A stretch of 64,000 bases of DNA from Rhodococcus sp. NBC_00297. Its GTDB lineage: Bacteria; Actinomycetota; Actinomycetes; Mycobacteriales; Mycobacteriaceae. Below are positions 6,791 through 17,266 of the stretch, piece after piece. Below the pieces are notes generated by a model that made no database searches, was not told where the DNA came from, and saw only the letters and a program-made list of their open reading frames with translations. The position numbers were made by a program, and so were the translations under genes. The stretch lies in the NCBI RefSeq assembly GCF_036173065.1, contig NZ_CP108041.1:496001-560000 (forward strand), in the 5' to 3' direction. Positions within the stretch are counted from its first letter, which is position 1. Each line of letters opens with the position of its first letter.

Positions 6791-9655
6791 TCAGTCGCGC
6801 GGCTTCTCCCGAAGCTCGTACGCCTCCACGACGTCTCCGACCTTGATGTCGGAGTACGTCACCGTCAGACCACACTCGTAGCCCTCGCGGACCTCGGTGG
6901 CGTCCTCCTTCTCGCGCCGGAGCGACGAGATGGTGACGAGCTCGGCGACCACGTTGTTGTCACGCAGCAGTCGAGCCTTCGCGTTGCGGCGCACCAGACC
7001 CGAGGTGACGAGGCAACCGGCGATGTTTCCGACCTTCGAGGAACGGAACAGCGCGCGGATCTCGGCCTGGCCCAGCGTGACCTCTTCGTAGACCGGCTTG
7101 AGCAGACCCTTGAGCGCCTTCTCGATCTCGTCGATCGCCTGGTAGATCACCGAGTAGTACCGGATGTCCACGCCCTCGCGGTTCGCCAGCTCCGTCGCCT
7201 TGCCCTCGGCACGGACGTTGAAGCCGATGATGATCGCGTTGGACGCCGACGCCAGGTTGACGTTGGTCTCGGTGACACCACCCACGCCGCGGTCGATGAC
7301 GCGCAGTTCGACCTCGTCGTCGATCGCGATACCGACGAGCGCCTCCTCCAAGGCCTCCACGGTGCCGGAGTTGTCGCCCTTCAGGATCAGGTTGAGCTGC
7401 GACGTCTCCTTCAGCGCGGCATCGAGATCGTCGAGGCTGATCCGCTTGCGCGACTTCGCTGCCAGCGCGTTGCGCTTGCGAGCGTTGCGGCGGTCCGCGA
7501 TCTGACGGGCGATGCGGTCCTCGTCGACGACGAGCAGGTTGTCACCGGCACCCGGCACCGACGTGAAGCCGATGACCTGGACGGGACGCGACGGGAGCGC
7601 CTCGATGACGTCCTCGCCGTGCTCGTCGACCATGCGACGGACGCGACCGTAGGCATCGCCGGCGACGATCGAGTCACCGACACGCAGGGTTCCGCGAGCG
7701 ATGAGCACGGTGGCCACCGGTCCGCGACCACGGTCGAGATGTGCCTCGATGGCGACACCCTGTGCGTCCATGTCCGGGTTGGCGCGCAGATCGAGCGCCG
7801 CGTCGGCCGTCAACAGCACTGCCTCGAGAAGGGCATCGATGTTGGTGCCCTGCTTGGCCGAGATGTCGACGAACATCGTGTCGCCGCCGTACTCCTCGGC
7901 GATGAGGCCGTACTCGGTCAGCTGCTGCCGGATCTTGTCCGGGTTCGCGCCTTCCTTGTCGATCTTGTTGACCGCGACCACGATCGGCACGTCCGCTGCC
8001 TGGGCGTGGTTGATCGCCTCCACCGTCTGCGGCATGACGCCGTCGTCGGCCGCGACCACGAGGATCGCGAGGTCGGTGGCCTTGGCACCACGGGCACGCA
8101 TGGCCGTGAAGGCCTCGTGACCGGGGGTGTCGATGAAGGTGACCAGACGCTCGTTGCCCTCGAGCTCGGTGAGGACCTGGTAGGCACCGATGTGCTGCGT
8201 GATGCCACCGGCCTCGCCCTCACGCACGGTGGCGTTACGGATCGAATCCAGCAGTCGCGTCTTGCCGTGGTCGACGTGACCCATGACGGTGACCACGGGC
8301 GGACGCTGCTCGAGCTCGTCCTCGCCGCCCTCGTCCTCGCCGTAGGTGAGGTCGAACGAGTTCAGCAGTTCGCGGTCCTCGTCCTCCGGGCTCACGACCT
8401 GGACGACGTAGTTCATCTCGCCGCCGAGCAGTTCGAGCGTCTCGTCGTTGACCGACTGAGTCGCCGTCACCATCTCGCCGAGGTTGAACAGCGCCTGCAC
8501 GAGTGCAGCCGGGTTCGCGTCGATCTTGTCCGCGAAGTCGGACAGCGATGCGCCGCGAGCGAGACGGATCGTCTCACCGTTGCCACGGGGCAACCGCACG
8601 CCACCGACTGCGGGAGCCTGCATGGATTCGTACTCGGCGCGCTTCGCCCGCTTCGACTTGCGGCCACGACGGACTGCGCCGCCGGGACGACCGAACGCGC
8701 CTGCCGCGGCACCGCGCTGGCCGGGACGGCCACCGCCACCGGGACGACCACGGAAGCCGCCACCGGCAGGTGCGCCGGCACCGGGAGCGCCGGGTGCACC
8801 GCCGCCGCCACCGCGGTAACCGCCGCCGCCACCGGCACCGCCGGGACGACCGCCCGGTGCGCCGCCGGGACGACCCGGACGACCGCCGGCTGCGGGAGCC
8901 GGGCGAGCCGAGCGGCTCGGCATGGCACCCGGGTTCGGGCGGGGAGGCATGGAGCCGGGATTGGGACGGGGTCCGCCGGGGCGAGGTCCACCCTGACCTG
9001 CGGGGGGACGACCTGCTCCACCCTGAGCGGGTGCGCCGCCGGCCGGACGAGGTCCACCCTGGCCTGGAGCCGGACGCGGGGCGCCGGGTCGCGGACCGGC
9101 CTGTCCCGGAGCGGGACGCGGCGCGGGGCGCTCGACGGGTGCGGACGAGTAGGGATTGTTGCCGACGCGCGGTGCCTTCGGTCCCGGCTTGGGGCCGGGA
9201 GCAGCGGGCGCTGTGGGCGCCGACGCTGCCGGTGCCTCGGGGGCGGGTGCCGCCGGAGCAGCCGGTGCCGCGGGAGCGGCAGGTGCTGCGGGTGTCGGAG
9301 CCGGGGCAGCGGGTGCCGGGGCGGCGGGAGCCGACGGGGCCGGAGCCTGCGCGGCGGGCGCCTCGGGTGCTGCTGCGGCCGGTGCCTCGGGGGCCGCCGG
9401 AGCCGGCTTCGGACCGGGGCGGGGGCCGCCCGGCTTCGGGCCTGCGCCGTTTCCGGACGGACGGGCGCCGGTCGACGGTGCCGCGTCGCCGGACGCGGAC
9501 GGGTACGACTCACGGAGACGTCGCGCGACCGGTGCTTCCACGGTCGACGACGCCGACTTCACGAACTCGCCCTGCTCTTTCAGCCGAGCGAGTAGATCCT
9601 TGCTGGTGACACCGAGTTCTTTAGCCAACTCGTGCACGCGGGCCTTGCCTGCCAC
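6791..9655 (-). CDS. infB: Translation initiation factor IF-2
   Basis: 954 aa. IF-2 is the GTPase that brings fMet-tRNA to the 30S subunit and promotes 50S joining. G-domain motifs are clear: GHVDHGKT (about residue 457), DTPGHE, NKIDKEG and SAKQGT. The N-terminal IF2N motif ([34 protein letters not shown]) begins near residue 7. Residues of about 55-350 are an extreme Pro/Ala/Gly tract followed by an Arg/Gly/Pro-rich segment, longer than in many bacteria but usual in actinobacteria. GTG at 9655 has GGAGAG upstream. Large antisense frames over the gene are composition artefacts. Confidence 0.97.
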   Translation of the reverse strand: MAGKARVHELAKELGVTSKDLLARLKEQGEFVKSASSTVEAPVARRLRESYPSASGDAAPSTGARPSGNGAGPKPGGPRPGPKPAPAAPEAPAAAAPEAPAAQAPAPSAPAAPAPAAPAPTPAAPAAPAAPAAPAAPAPEAPAASAPTAPAAPGPKPGPKAPRVGNNPYSSAPVERPAPRPAPGQAGPRPGAPRPAPGQGGPRPAGGAPAQGGAGRPPAGQGGPRPGGPRPNPGSMPPRPNPGAMPSRSARPAPAAGGRPGRPGGAPGGRPGGAGGGGGYRGGGGGAPGAPGAGAPAGGGFRGRPGGGGRPGQRGAAAGAFGRPGGAVRRGRKSKRAKRAEYESMQAPAVGGVRLPRGNGETIRLARGASLSDFADKIDANPAALVQALFNLGEMVTATQSVNDETLELLGGEMNYVVQVVSPEDEDRELLNSFDLTYGEDEGGEDELEQRPPVVTVMGHVDHGKTRLLDSIRNATVREGEAGGITQHIGAYQVLTELEGNERLVTFIDTPGHEAFTAMRARGAKATDLAILVVAADDGVMPQTVEAINHAQAADVPIVVAVNKIDKEGANPDKIRQQLTEYGLIAEEYGGDTMFVDISAKQGTNIDALLEAVLLTADAALDLRANPDMDAQGVAIEAHLDRGRGPVATVLIARGTLRVGDSIVAGDAYGRVRRMVDEHGEDVIEALPSRPVQVIGFTSVPGAGDNLLVVDEDRIARQIADRRNARKRNALAAKSRKRISLDDLDAALKETSQLNLILKGDNSGTVEALEEALVGIAIDDEVELRVIDRGVGGVTETNVNLASASNAIIIGFNVRAEGKATELANREGVDIRYYSVIYQAIDEIEKALKGLLKPVYEEVTLGQAEIRALFRSSKVGNIAGCLVTSGLVRRNAKARLLRDNNVVAELVTISSLRREKEDATEVREGYECGLTVTYSDIKVGDVVEAYELREKPRD

Positions 9656-9841
9656 TGCTCTCCTCACTGAGAGGTCGAGCGCGGCTCCTATGGCAGGCGC
9701 CCGCACGACCTCGGGTTATCTCGAAACGATGTTCATCGTCGGTGCTTCACGGTGTGCTCATGAATTCGTGTACCTGTTCTCCTCGTGGCGCGGCGAGGTG
9801 CCGCGACCGTTCGGCCGGTCGATCGGGTGTGGTCCACACCG

Positions 9842-10129
9842 TCACGGTGCGAACTCTCGGGCAAGCGCGGACAGGTCCAGCGGACCGGTCACGCGCAAGG
9901 CACGCCCGAAGGCTCGACGTCGCTCCGCCTGCTGCAGACAAGTCGCGTCAGGATGCAACCATGCACCCCGGCCGGGCAGTCTGCGGCGATGATCGACCAC
10001 GGCACCGACCGTGCCGGTGTCGGAGACGCCGGCGACGATCCGCACCAAGGCGGAAGGCGACTCGCGCTGTCTGCATCCTACGCACGTACGCACCGGTCCA
10101 GCTGGTGCGGACGCGGTGTCGTCGGACAA
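9842..10129 (-). CDS. ylxR: YlxR family RNA-binding protein (RnpM)
   Basis: About 95 aa. The family sits between nusA and infB in most Gram-positive bacteria; a Bacillus member binds RNase P RNA and modulates it. The signature VRTCVGCRQRE near the N-terminus and GRGAWLHPD with a basic tail LQQAERRRAFGRALR are present. The start is uncertain: TTG at 10129 gives 95 aa, GTG at 10093 gives 83 aa and begins directly at VRTCVGCR. Neither has a convincing ribosome-binding site. About 185 bp with no gene separate its stop from the infB start. Confidence 0.85.
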   Translation of the reverse strand: MSDDTASAPAGPVRTCVGCRQRESPSALVRIVAGVSDTGTVGAVVDHRRRLPGRGAWLHPDATCLQQAERRRAFGRALRVTGPLDLSALAREFAP

Positions 10130-10203
10130 CGCGTGTCGAGCCGTGTCACAGTCTAACGCGGATTCGGTCCGGTTCGGAACGTCGCCCGCTCGCGCGCGCC
10201 GAC

Positions 10204-11208
10204 TCAGTGATCGTCCTCGGTCGGCGCGGCGTCGCTCCGGATGTCGATACGCCACCCGGTCAGGCGCGCGGCGAGCCGCGCGTTCTGACCTTCCTTGCCG
10301 ATCGCGAGCGACAACTGATAGTCGGGCACCACCACACGAGCGGCGCGGGCAGCCGCGTCGACGACCGTGACAGAGACAACCTTCGACGGTGACAACGCAT
10401 TCCCGACGAACACGGCGGGATCGTCGTCGTAGTCGATGATGTCGATCTTCTCGCCGGCCAGCTCGCTCATGACGTTGCGGACACGCTGGCCCATCGGACC
10501 GATGCACGCGCCCTTGGCGTTGAGGCCGGACACCGACGTCCGCACGGCGATCTTCGACCGGTGTCCCGCCTCGCGGGCCACCGACACGATCTCCACGGAC
10601 TCGTCCGCGATCTCCGGCACCTCGAGCGCGAACACCTTGCGGACCAGGTTGGGGTGCGTCCGGGACAGGGTGACCTGCGGGCCGCGATTGCCGCGGGTGA
10701 CGCCCACGACGTAGCACTTGATCCGGTCGCCGTGCTCGTACGTCTCACCGGGCACCTGCTCCGCCGGCGGGATGGTCGCGTCCACGCCCTCGGAGTCGCT
10801 GCCGATCCGCACCACGACCGTGCCGCGTGCGTTCAGCCGTGCGTCGGCCTGGATGACACCGCCGACGATCTCGCCCTCGTGCGTCGAGTACTCACCGAAC
10901 GACTTCTCGTTCTCGGCGTCTCGGAGTCGCTGCAGGATGACCTGACGCGCGGTGGTCGCGGCGATGCGACCGAACCCTTCGGGGGTGTCGTCCCACTCGG
11001 AGACGAAGTTCCCGTTCTCGTCGGTCTCGCGTGCCATGACGCGGACCTCGCCACTCTTGCGATTCACGTCGATGTAGGCGTCGGACCGGTGACCGGCCGT
11101 GTGCTTGTACGCGGTGAGCAGCGCACTCTGCAGCGTCTCGATCACCGCGTCGATGGTGATGCCCTTCTCCGCCTCGATCGCGCGGAGGGCAGTCATGTCG
11201 ATGTTCAC
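10204..11208 (-). CDS. nusA: Transcription termination/antitermination factor NusA
   Basis: 334 aa. NusA binds RNA polymerase and nascent RNA and modulates pausing, termination and antitermination. Domains: N-terminal polymerase-binding part (1 to about 110), S1 domain (about 115-185) and two KH domains (about 190-320) with [27 protein letters not shown] and [17 protein letters not shown]. The acidic C-terminal repeats of E. coli NusA are absent, as in other actinobacteria. GTG at 11208 gives [17 protein letters not shown], matching mycobacterial NusA; a longer in-frame extension overlaps rimP. Confidence 0.96.
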   Translation of the reverse strand: MNIDMTALRAIEAEKGITIDAVIETLQSALLTAYKHTAGHRSDAYIDVNRKSGEVRVMARETDENGNFVSEWDDTPEGFGRIAATTARQVILQRLRDAENEKSFGEYSTHEGEIVGGVIQADARLNARGTVVVRIGSDSEGVDATIPPAEQVPGETYEHGDRIKCYVVGVTRGNRGPQVTLSRTHPNLVRKVFALEVPEIADESVEIVSVAREAGHRSKIAVRTSVSGLNAKGACIGPMGQRVRNVMSELAGEKIDIIDYDDDPAVFVGNALSPSKVVSVTVVDAAARAARVVVPDYQLSLAIGKEGQNARLAARLTGWRIDIRSDAAPTEDDH

Positions 11209-11212
11209 GTCG

Positions 11213-11827
11213 TTATCGGCTTTCGTCGTCTGTGTCGTCGTCTTCGTCACCGGAGACGGGCTCCTCCGGCGGGTTCAGCGGATCGAAGCGTCCGGGCGTG
11301 ACGCCGCCCGCCATCTCGAGCTCCGCAGGATTGGGCTTCTTGAACTCCACCTGCACGGTGGCCGACGTGACCGCGTCGAGCGGCACGGTGCGCAGCGTCG
11401 GACCGGTGCGCGAGCGGAGAACGAGATCCAGTTCGGTCGTACCGCCCTCCGAGGTCCGGAGCTCACCGACGCGGGCGTCGATCGTCTCGTCCCGGAGCAC
11501 GACGGTGACCATCCGGCCGCGAGCACGACGCCAGTGGCGAGGCTCGGTCAGGGGTCGGTCGACACCGGGCGTGGTCACCTCGAGGTTGTACGCGGTGTCC
11601 CCGAATTCGGTTGCCGCGTCCAGGATGTCGGAGATCTCGTGGCTCAGCCGAGCGAGCGCGTCGAGCTCGAATCCGGAATCCCGGTCGACGATCACCTTGA
11701 CGACGCTGTGAGCACCGGCCTTCGACACGGTGACGTCTTCGAGATCGAGATCGCCGTCGGTGAACCCCGGGCCCGCCACGTGTGCGGAGAGGAGTGCGAC
11801 GACCCTCTCCCTGGATGGAACCGGCAT
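11213..11827 (-). CDS. rimP: Ribosome maturation factor RimP
   Basis: 204 aa. RimP helps mature the 30S subunit. The family N-terminal domain ([38 protein letters not shown]) and the [24 protein letters not shown] motif are intact. The C-terminus is Asp/Glu rich. ATG at 11827 has AGGAGTGG upstream. It is the first gene of the leftward rimP-nusA-ylxR-infB unit, so the operon promoter should lie in 11828-11989, shared with the divergent lipoprotein gene. Confidence 0.94.
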   Translation of the reverse strand: MPVPSRERVVALLSAHVAGPGFTDGDLDLEDVTVSKAGAHSVVKVIVDRDSGFELDALARLSHEISDILDAATEFGDTAYNLEVTTPGVDRPLTEPRHWRRARGRMVTVVLRDETIDARVGELRTSEGGTTELDLVLRSRTGPTLRTVPLDAVTSATVQVEFKKPNPAELEMAGGVTPGRFDPLNPPEEPVSGDEDDDTDDESR

Positions 11828-11989
11828 CGCTCGACCACTCCTCGCTGAAGTTGTACAGCTCGCCACCGGCGAACTGGGAAGGGACCACGATACCGCGACC
11901 GGGGCGCGTCTCCCGACACGCTGCGTCGTCGCGCCGAGAGTGCTCGTGTCCGGCGCGGGGACGGTGTCCGTGTCTGGCACGATGACCGG

Positions 11990-12529
11990 GTGCCACCGAC
12001 AGTTCCGCACCGACCGGTCTTCCTGCACGGCCGCAGTCTCCCGACGCTCTCGCGGCGCACGATGTTGCGCGGTGCGGGAGCAGCGGTAGCGGGCACGACG
12101 ATCCTCGCCTCGACGGTCGCGTGCTCGGACGGTGCGCAGGACGACGAGGCGGCGCAGCCCGATCCGCTCGCGGCCCATGCCGCCCGGGCCCGCCGGGACG
12201 CCGCCGCCGCAACGGCGGCGATCGCGCAGAACCCGGCGGCGGTCGACACTCTCACCGTGATCGCCGATCAGCGGACCGCCCACGCCGACGCGCTCGACAC
12301 CGAGATCGCACGTCTCACTCCCCCGCCCACGGTGTCGGAGACCGCCGCTGCGGCGACCGGCACTGCCGAGCCGGTGCCGGCTCCGGCACTCACCGACTTG
12401 TCCGCGGCGCTGTCGGACGCGGGCCGCAGCGCAGCGGACGACGCGCGTGCGCTGTCCGGTTACCGAGCGGGCCTGCTCGGGTCGATCAGTGCCGCGTGCA
12501 CGCTGGCGTCCGCGGCGGTGGCCGGATGA
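11990..12529 (+). CDS. Putative Tat-exported, Ala-rich lipoprotein
   Basis: 179 aa, GTG start. The N-terminus has a twin-arginine motif (SRRTMLRG, about 21-28), a hydrophobic stretch and a Cys at 45 after LASTVA, which looks like a Tat-type lipoprotein signal with an imperfect lipobox. The rest is mostly helical and Ala/Asp rich. No enzyme family is recognised. The stop overlaps the start of the ferritin-like gene by 4 nt (ATGA), so the two are probably made together. Divergent from rimP, as with Rv2843 and Rv2844 in mycobacteria. Confidence 0.75.
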   Translation: MPPTVPHRPVFLHGRSLPTLSRRTMLRGAGAAVAGTTILASTVACSDGAQDDEAAQPDPLAAHAARARRDAAAATAAIAQNPAAVDTLTVIADQRTAHADALDTEIARLTPPPTVSETAAAATGTAEPVPAPALTDLSAALSDAGRSAADDARALSGYRAGLLGSISAACTLASAAVAG

Positions 12530-12972
12530 GTGATCTCGGCCCGGAGCAGCAGGCCCTCGTGGACGCGCTGAACGTGGAGTTCGCCGCCGTCTTCGCCTAC
12601 GGCGTCATCGCGGCGTTCTCGAACCCCACCCGCGATCCGATGGTCGCGCAGTACGCCGCCGACCACCGAGCGCGGCGCGACGGCACCATCGACGCCCTGA
12701 CCGCGGCCAGCGTCACCGCACCGGAGCCCGCGGCCGGGTACACGGTGCCGTTCCCGGTGACCGACGCGGTGGCAGCGGCACGGCTCGCGGCGCAGGTCGA
12801 GGACGACGCCGCAGTCGCATGGCGGTCGGTCGTCGAACGGGCCCAGTCCGGGCACACCCGCGACATCGGCATCGTCGCCCTCACGGACTCCGCTCGGCGC
12901 GCCTCGGCGTGGAAGGCGATCCTCGGCATCTTCCCGTCGACGGTGGCCTTTCCCGGCACTCCGGCGACCTGA
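12526..12972 (+). CDS. Ferritin-like DUF4439 protein
   Basis: 148 aa. It matches the DUF4439 ferritin-like family: a helical bundle opening with LVDALNVEFAAVFAYGVIAAFSNP and continuing AQYAADHRARRDGTID. Acidic and His residues suited to a metal site occur (E and D in helix 1, DH in helix 2), but I cannot show that a di-iron centre forms. The ATG overlaps the lipoprotein stop by 4 nt. The coupling suggests a lipoprotein plus ferritin-like pair, possibly in metal or oxidative-stress handling; this is inference. Confidence 0.75.
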   Translation: MSDLGPEQQALVDALNVEFAAVFAYGVIAAFSNPTRDPMVAQYAADHRARRDGTIDALTAASVTAPEPAAGYTVPFPVTDAVAAARLAAQVEDDAAVAWRSVVERAQSGHTRDIGIVALTDSARRASAWKAILGIFPSTVAFPGTPAT

Positions 12973-12997
12973 CCCCTCCGCCGGTCGGGACCTCGAC

Positions 12998-13504
12998 TCA
13001 GGGCTGATCGGTCACGGCGGCGACGATCACCGCGGTGCCCGCGGTCCACGACGCCGCGGCGAGCCGTGGGTGACCGTCGACCATGTCCTGCACCGCCGTC
13101 CACGTCGCCCCGTCGGCGTCACCGGTGACCACCACGGCGGTCCCGGGTCGACCGAGCACCAGCGCCCACTCGAGGTACTGCACGGCCTCGGCCGCACCGG
13201 CCCGCGAGACGTCGGCGGACACCACACCGAAGGTCGTGTCGTCGTCCGTGCGGAGCTGCGGCAACGATCCGGCGGGTTCGCCGGCGACGATCTCCACCCG
13301 GCCTCGTGCCGCCTCCGTGTCGGCCTGGACGGCCGCGACACTCTCGTCCGCGGCGAGCACCACGACGGAGCCGCGCTCGCAGACCGCGTCGGCCGCGAGA
13401 GCGGCCGAGCGTCCGTGTGTCGGCGCGATCAGCAGGACTCGGCGAGCGTCGACGAGCCGGGTCAGGACCGCAGGGAGAGACTCGCTCGACGACGAGGTGC
13501 TCAC
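12998..13504 (-). CDS. Unknown Rossmann-like protein coupled to proS
   Basis: 168 aa, GTG start at 13504 overlapping the proS stop by 4 nt. The chain alternates short hydrophobic strands and helices ([66 protein letters not shown]), resembling a small Rossmann or methyltransferase-like fold without a clear glycine-rich cofactor loop. No signal peptide or membrane segment. Function not recognised. The tight overlap argues that it is translated together with prolyl-tRNA synthetase. Confidence 0.65.
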   Translation of the reverse strand: MSTSSSSESLPAVLTRLVDARRVLLIAPTHGRSAALAADAVCERGSVVVLAADESVAAVQADTEAARGRVEIVAGEPAGSLPQLRTDDDTTFGVVSADVSRAGAAEAVQYLEWALVLGRPGTAVVVTGDADGATWTAVQDMVDGHPRLAAASWTAGTAVIVAAVTDQP

Positions 13505-15255
13505 ACGGGTCGCCCGACTGCGCGCAGGACCTCCCGGCCCGCCGACTCGGCCGGAACGTCGCGAGCCTCACCGGTGAAGCGATCCTTCAGCTCGACGGTG
13601 CCGTCCGCCCAGCCGCGACCGAGGACGACGACGAGCGGCACACCGATGAGCTCGGAATCCTTGAACTTCACACCGGGAGACACCTTGGGACGGTCGTCCA
13701 GGACGACCTCGAGTCCGTGTGCGTCGAGTTCGACGGCGAGCGCCTCGGCACCCTCGCGCGCGCCCACGTCCTTGTTGGCGATGACGATGTGCACGTCGGC
13801 GGGTGCGACGGACGCGGGCCACCGCAGACCCTTGTCGTCGTGCATCTGCTCGGCGATGACAGCCACCAGGCGGGACACGCCGACGCCGTACGAGCCCTGG
13901 AGCAGGCGGGTGGGCTTGCCGTTCTCGCCGAGGACGTCGACCGCGAAGGCGTCGGTGTACTTGGTACCGAGCTGGAAGATGTGGCCGATCTCGATGCCGC
14001 GAGCGGACACCAGTGCGCCGCGGCCGTCCGGAGAGGGATCACCGTCGCGCACCTCGGCGGCCTCGATGGTGCCGTCCGCGACGAAATCGCGGCCCGCGAC
14101 CAGGTCGACGACGTGCTTGCCCTTCTCGTTCGCGCCGGTGATCCACGCCGTACCGTCGACGACGCGAGGGTCGACGAGGTAACGCACGCCGTTGTCCTGC
14201 AAGGCCTTCGGTCCGATGTACCCCTTGACGAGGAAGGGATTGGCGGCGAAGTCCGCGTCGCCCAGCATGACGAACTCGGCAGGGGCGAGGGAGGCCTCGA
14301 GGCGCTTCTCGTCCACGTCACGATCACCGGGAACGCCGATGGCGAGCAGTTCCCACTCACCGCCTGGGATGCGTGTCTTGAGCAGCACGTTCTTGAGCGT
14401 GTCCGCCGCGGTGACCGTGCGGCCGAGATCCGCACCGTTCGCCCAGTCGACGAGCGTCGCGATGGTCGGGGTGTCGCCGGTTTCGTGCACCGTCGGTTGC
14501 GGCAGGCCCTCGAGGGGGATCGACGGCGGAGCCGGCGTCGTGACGGCCTCGACGTTCGCGGCGTACCCGGACTCGACACACCGCACGTAGGTGTCCTCGC
14601 CGACGACCGATTCCGCGAGGAATTCCTCGGACGCGCTCCCGCCCATCGCACCGGACGTTGCCGCGACGATGACATAGCTGACACCGAGGCGCTCGAAGAT
14701 TCGCTGGTACGCCTCGCGGTGGGCCTCGTAGGAGGTCTTCAGACCCGCCTCGTCCAGATCGAACGAGTACGAGTCCTTCATGACGAACTCACGGCCGCGC
14801 AGAATGCCGGCCCGCGGACGCTCCTCGTCGCGGTACTTGGTCTGGATCTGGTACAGCGTGACCGGCAGGTCCTTGTAGGAGCTGTACTCCCCCTTGACCG
14901 TCAGCGCGAAGAGCTCCTCGTGCGTCGGCCCGAGCAGCATGTCGACGCCCTTGCGATCCTTGAGCCGGAACAGCCCGTCGCCGTACTCGGTCCAGCGGTT
15001 GGTCACCTCGTACGGTTCGCGCGGCAGCAGCGCCGGCAGCGAGATCTCCTGGCCACCGATCGCGTTCATCTCCTCGCGCACCACCTGCTCGACGCGGCGC
15101 AGCACCCGGAGCCCGAGCGGCAGCCACGAGTACACACCGGGAGCGATGCGGCGGACGTAGCCGGCGCGCACCAGGAGCTTGTGGCTCGGTACCTCGGCAT
15201 CGGCGGGATCGTCGCGGAGCGTGCGCAGGAACAGGTGGGACAGACGGGTGATCAC
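13501..15255 (-). CDS. proS: Prolyl-tRNA synthetase
   Basis: 584 aa. Class II synthetase that charges tRNA-Pro. The bacterial form with an inserted editing domain is shown by its length and order: N-terminal catalytic core ([73 protein letters not shown]), editing insertion in the middle (about 225-385), then the class II motif 3 region ([17 protein letters not shown]) and the anticodon-binding domain. GTG at 15255 gives [17 protein letters not shown], matching actinobacterial ProS. Confidence 0.97.
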   Translation of the reverse strand: MITRLSHLFLRTLRDDPADAEVPSHKLLVRAGYVRRIAPGVYSWLPLGLRVLRRVEQVVREEMNAIGGQEISLPALLPREPYEVTNRWTEYGDGLFRLKDRKGVDMLLGPTHEELFALTVKGEYSSYKDLPVTLYQIQTKYRDEERPRAGILRGREFVMKDSYSFDLDEAGLKTSYEAHREAYQRIFERLGVSYVIVAATSGAMGGSASEEFLAESVVGEDTYVRCVESGYAANVEAVTTPAPPSIPLEGLPQPTVHETGDTPTIATLVDWANGADLGRTVTAADTLKNVLLKTRIPGGEWELLAIGVPGDRDVDEKRLEASLAPAEFVMLGDADFAANPFLVKGYIGPKALQDNGVRYLVDPRVVDGTAWITGANEKGKHVVDLVAGRDFVADGTIEAAEVRDGDPSPDGRGALVSARGIEIGHIFQLGTKYTDAFAVDVLGENGKPTRLLQGSYGVGVSRLVAVIAEQMHDDKGLRWPASVAPADVHIVIANKDVGAREGAEALAVELDAHGLEVVLDDRPKVSPGVKFKDSELIGVPLVVVLGRGWADGTVELKDRFTGEARDVPAESAGREVLRAVGRPV

Positions 15256-15299
15256 AGGCGCACAGCCTAGTCCGTGGGTGTGTCGGTACCGTTCCTGCC

Positions 15300-16043
15300 G
15301 TGCTCGTTCTTCTGCCACCGTCCGAAACCAAGTCCGCGGGCGGCCGCGGTGATCCGCTCGATCTCGACCGGCTGTGGCTTCCGCAGCTCACCGACGTCCG
15401 ATCGACGCTGGTGAACGCTCTCGTGTCCCTCGCCGACGATCCCGCGGCCTCCCGCACGGCCCTGGGACTCTCGCCGAAGCAGGACGACGAGATCGAGCGC
15501 AATGCGGCCCTGACGGTCTCGGCGACGAGACCCGCTCTCGAGCGCTACACCGGAGTGTTGTTCGACGCGTTGGACGCGGCATCGTTCACCCGGGCGCAGA
15601 AGGCCAGGGCTCGGCAGCGCCTCGCGATCGGGTCCGCCCTCTTCGGTGCGGTGCGAGCGGACGATCCGGTTCCGGCGTACCGGCTCTCGGGCGGGTCCGC
15701 ACTGCCCGGGCTCCCCACGCTCCGCGCCCTGTGGAAGCCGGTGCTGCCCGCGGCGGTGACCGCCGCGGCCGACGGTCTCGTCGTCGATCTGCGCTCGGGA
15801 ATCTACCGCGACCTGGGCCCCATACCCGGCGCGGTCACCGCCACCGTGCTCACCGAGCAACCCGACGGATCCCGCACCGTCGTCAGCCATTTCAACAAGC
15901 ATCACAAGGGACTGCTGGCACGGGCGCTGACCGTCACCCGCGCGGAACCCACGAGCGCACGGGCCGTCGCCGCGGTCGCCGTCCGTGCAGGACTCCGAGC
16001 CGAGGTCGCATCGCCGACCGAGGTGATCGTGCTGACCGAATGA
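15300..16043 (+). CDS. yaaA: YaaA family peroxide-stress protein
   Basis: 247 aa, GTG start. The family opening [14 protein letters not shown] and the internal [20 protein letters not shown] and [12 protein letters not shown] blocks are clear. E. coli YaaA limits intracellular iron during peroxide stress and the fold binds DNA; the role here is inferred from family. The stop overlaps the next gene by 4 nt (ATGA). Divergent from proS with a 44-bp gap. Confidence 0.87.
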   Translation: MLVLLPPSETKSAGGRGDPLDLDRLWLPQLTDVRSTLVNALVSLADDPAASRTALGLSPKQDDEIERNAALTVSATRPALERYTGVLFDALDAASFTRAQKARARQRLAIGSALFGAVRADDPVPAYRLSGGSALPGLPTLRALWKPVLPAAVTAAADGLVVDLRSGIYRDLGPIPGAVTATVLTEQPDGSRTVVSHFNKHHKGLLARALTVTRAEPTSARAVAAVAVRAGLRAEVASPTEVIVLTE

Positions 16044-17266
16044 ACCCGGTCCCGGAACTGCTGCAGCGCGGCGCCGATGCCGCCGTCGGTCGCACCGCCT
16101 CGCAACGCGTGGTGGACGACGTCGCGGACCAGTTGGTTGCCTGCACCGACGCGGATCCCCTCGCTCAGGGGTCCGTCACGCTCCTGTCCACGATCACGGC
16201 GCTGTACGAGGAGGGGTGGCAACCGCTCGACCTGCTGCACGTCGTCCGCCGCCACTGCACCGCCGAGGTCACCGGACTCGCCGCGGCGGCCCTCCTGCAC
16301 GAGGCCGAACTCTCCGACGCCACCTCGCGCGCGCCCGAGAGCTGGGTGCGCCAGGTCGAGGCGATCCGGGCGCTGCGCCCGGACGTCGAGTCGCCCGTCG
16401 ACGCGTCTCCGAGTCTGCTCGCCGCGCGTCTGCGCCTCGGCGGTGCGTCCGACTACATCGCCGTCAGTGACCAGTGGATCGCCGTGCTCACGCTGCTCGG
16501 GCGGTGGCAGAGCCTGCCCCGACTCACCCGGATCGGCGCGCTGCCGTCGCAGTGGCCGTCGGCCCGGACCGCACGCCTTCTGCCGCCCGACACCGTCGTC
16601 GGGTCCGGCATGCTCGGGCGCATCAGGGGGCTTCTCGCCAAGGCGGACTCGACCGAGTTCGAGGAGGAGGCCGATGCGTTCACCGCGAAGGCGCAGGAAC
16701 TGATGACGAAGTACTCCGTCGACACCCTCGTGCTCGCCGAGGGCCGGACCGACGTCGTGAGCAGGCGTGTGCACGTCGACAATCCGCACGCGGATGCGCG
16801 TGCCCAGTTGCTGCACGTGGTGGCGACGGTCAACCGCACCCGGGTGGTCTGGGACACCGATCACGCCCTCGCGACGGTGGTGGGTGCACCCGTCGACGTG
16901 GAGCAGACCGAGATGCTCTTCACCTCCCTCTCGGTGCAGGCGGCGCGCGCTCTGGCTCGCGCTCCCCGACCGGCTCGGCGGAAGAAGGCCGCATCCGGCT
17001 TCGACACCGCGTTCCTGTGGGCCTATGCCGTGCGGCTGGGTGAACGCCTCGCCGAGTCGGACGCGCTGGCCCTCGAGGAGGCGAGTCGCCGGTCCGGCGA
17101 ATTGCTGCCGATGCTGGCGACGCAGACGGTGGCCGTCGAGGCAGAGGTCGAGCGACTGTTCCCGGCCACCCGGTCGGTCCGTGGACCCCGGCTGGACCTC
17201 GCGGGATGGGAGTCCGGGCGCGCGGCGGCGAACGAGGCGGACCTGCCCGCCGACCGTCAGCGGTGA
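16040..17266 (+). CDS. DUF2786 domain protein
   Basis: 408 aa, ATG overlapping the yaaA stop by 4 nt. The DUF2786 segment is seen at about residues 195-235 (MLGRIRGLLAKADSTEFEEEADAFTAKAQELMTKYSVD), a short domain found in phage and actinobacterial proteins, some with zinc-protease-like tails. The rest is helical and Ala/Arg rich; I see no HExxH motif. Function unknown; coupling to yaaA suggests coexpression. Its 3' end overlaps the efpA stop by 10 bp on the opposite strand. Confidence 0.75.
   Translation: MNPVPELLQRGADAAVGRTASQRVVDDVADQLVACTDADPLAQGSVTLLSTITALYEEGWQPLDLLHVVRRHCTAEVTGLAAAALLHEAELSDATSRAPESWVRQVEAIRALRPDVESPVDASPSLLAARLRLGGASDYIAVSDQWIAVLTLLGRWQSLPRLTRIGALPSQWPSARTARLLPPDTVVGSGMLGRIRGLLAKADSTEFEEEADAFTAKAQELMTKYSVDTLVLAEGRTDVVSRRVHVDNPHADARAQLLHVVATVNRTRVVWDTDHALATVVGAPVDVEQTEMLFTSLSVQAARALARAPRPARRKKAASGFDTAFLWAYAVRLGERLAESDALALEEASRRSGELLPMLATQTVAVEAEVERLFPATRSVRGPRLDLAGWESGRAAANEADLPADRQR

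Noticed and set aside
8700..9420. Dense GGC/GCC repeats in infB taken as a tandem repeat or CRISPR-like array
   Set aside because: They encode the Pro/Ala/Gly-rich IF-2 N-terminal region in frame and have no constant spacing.
6620..9595. 991-residue frame on the plus strand
   Set aside because: It is antisense to infB; repeats such as AGAAGAAG and low-complexity Arg/Gly runs come from the GC-rich code of IF-2.
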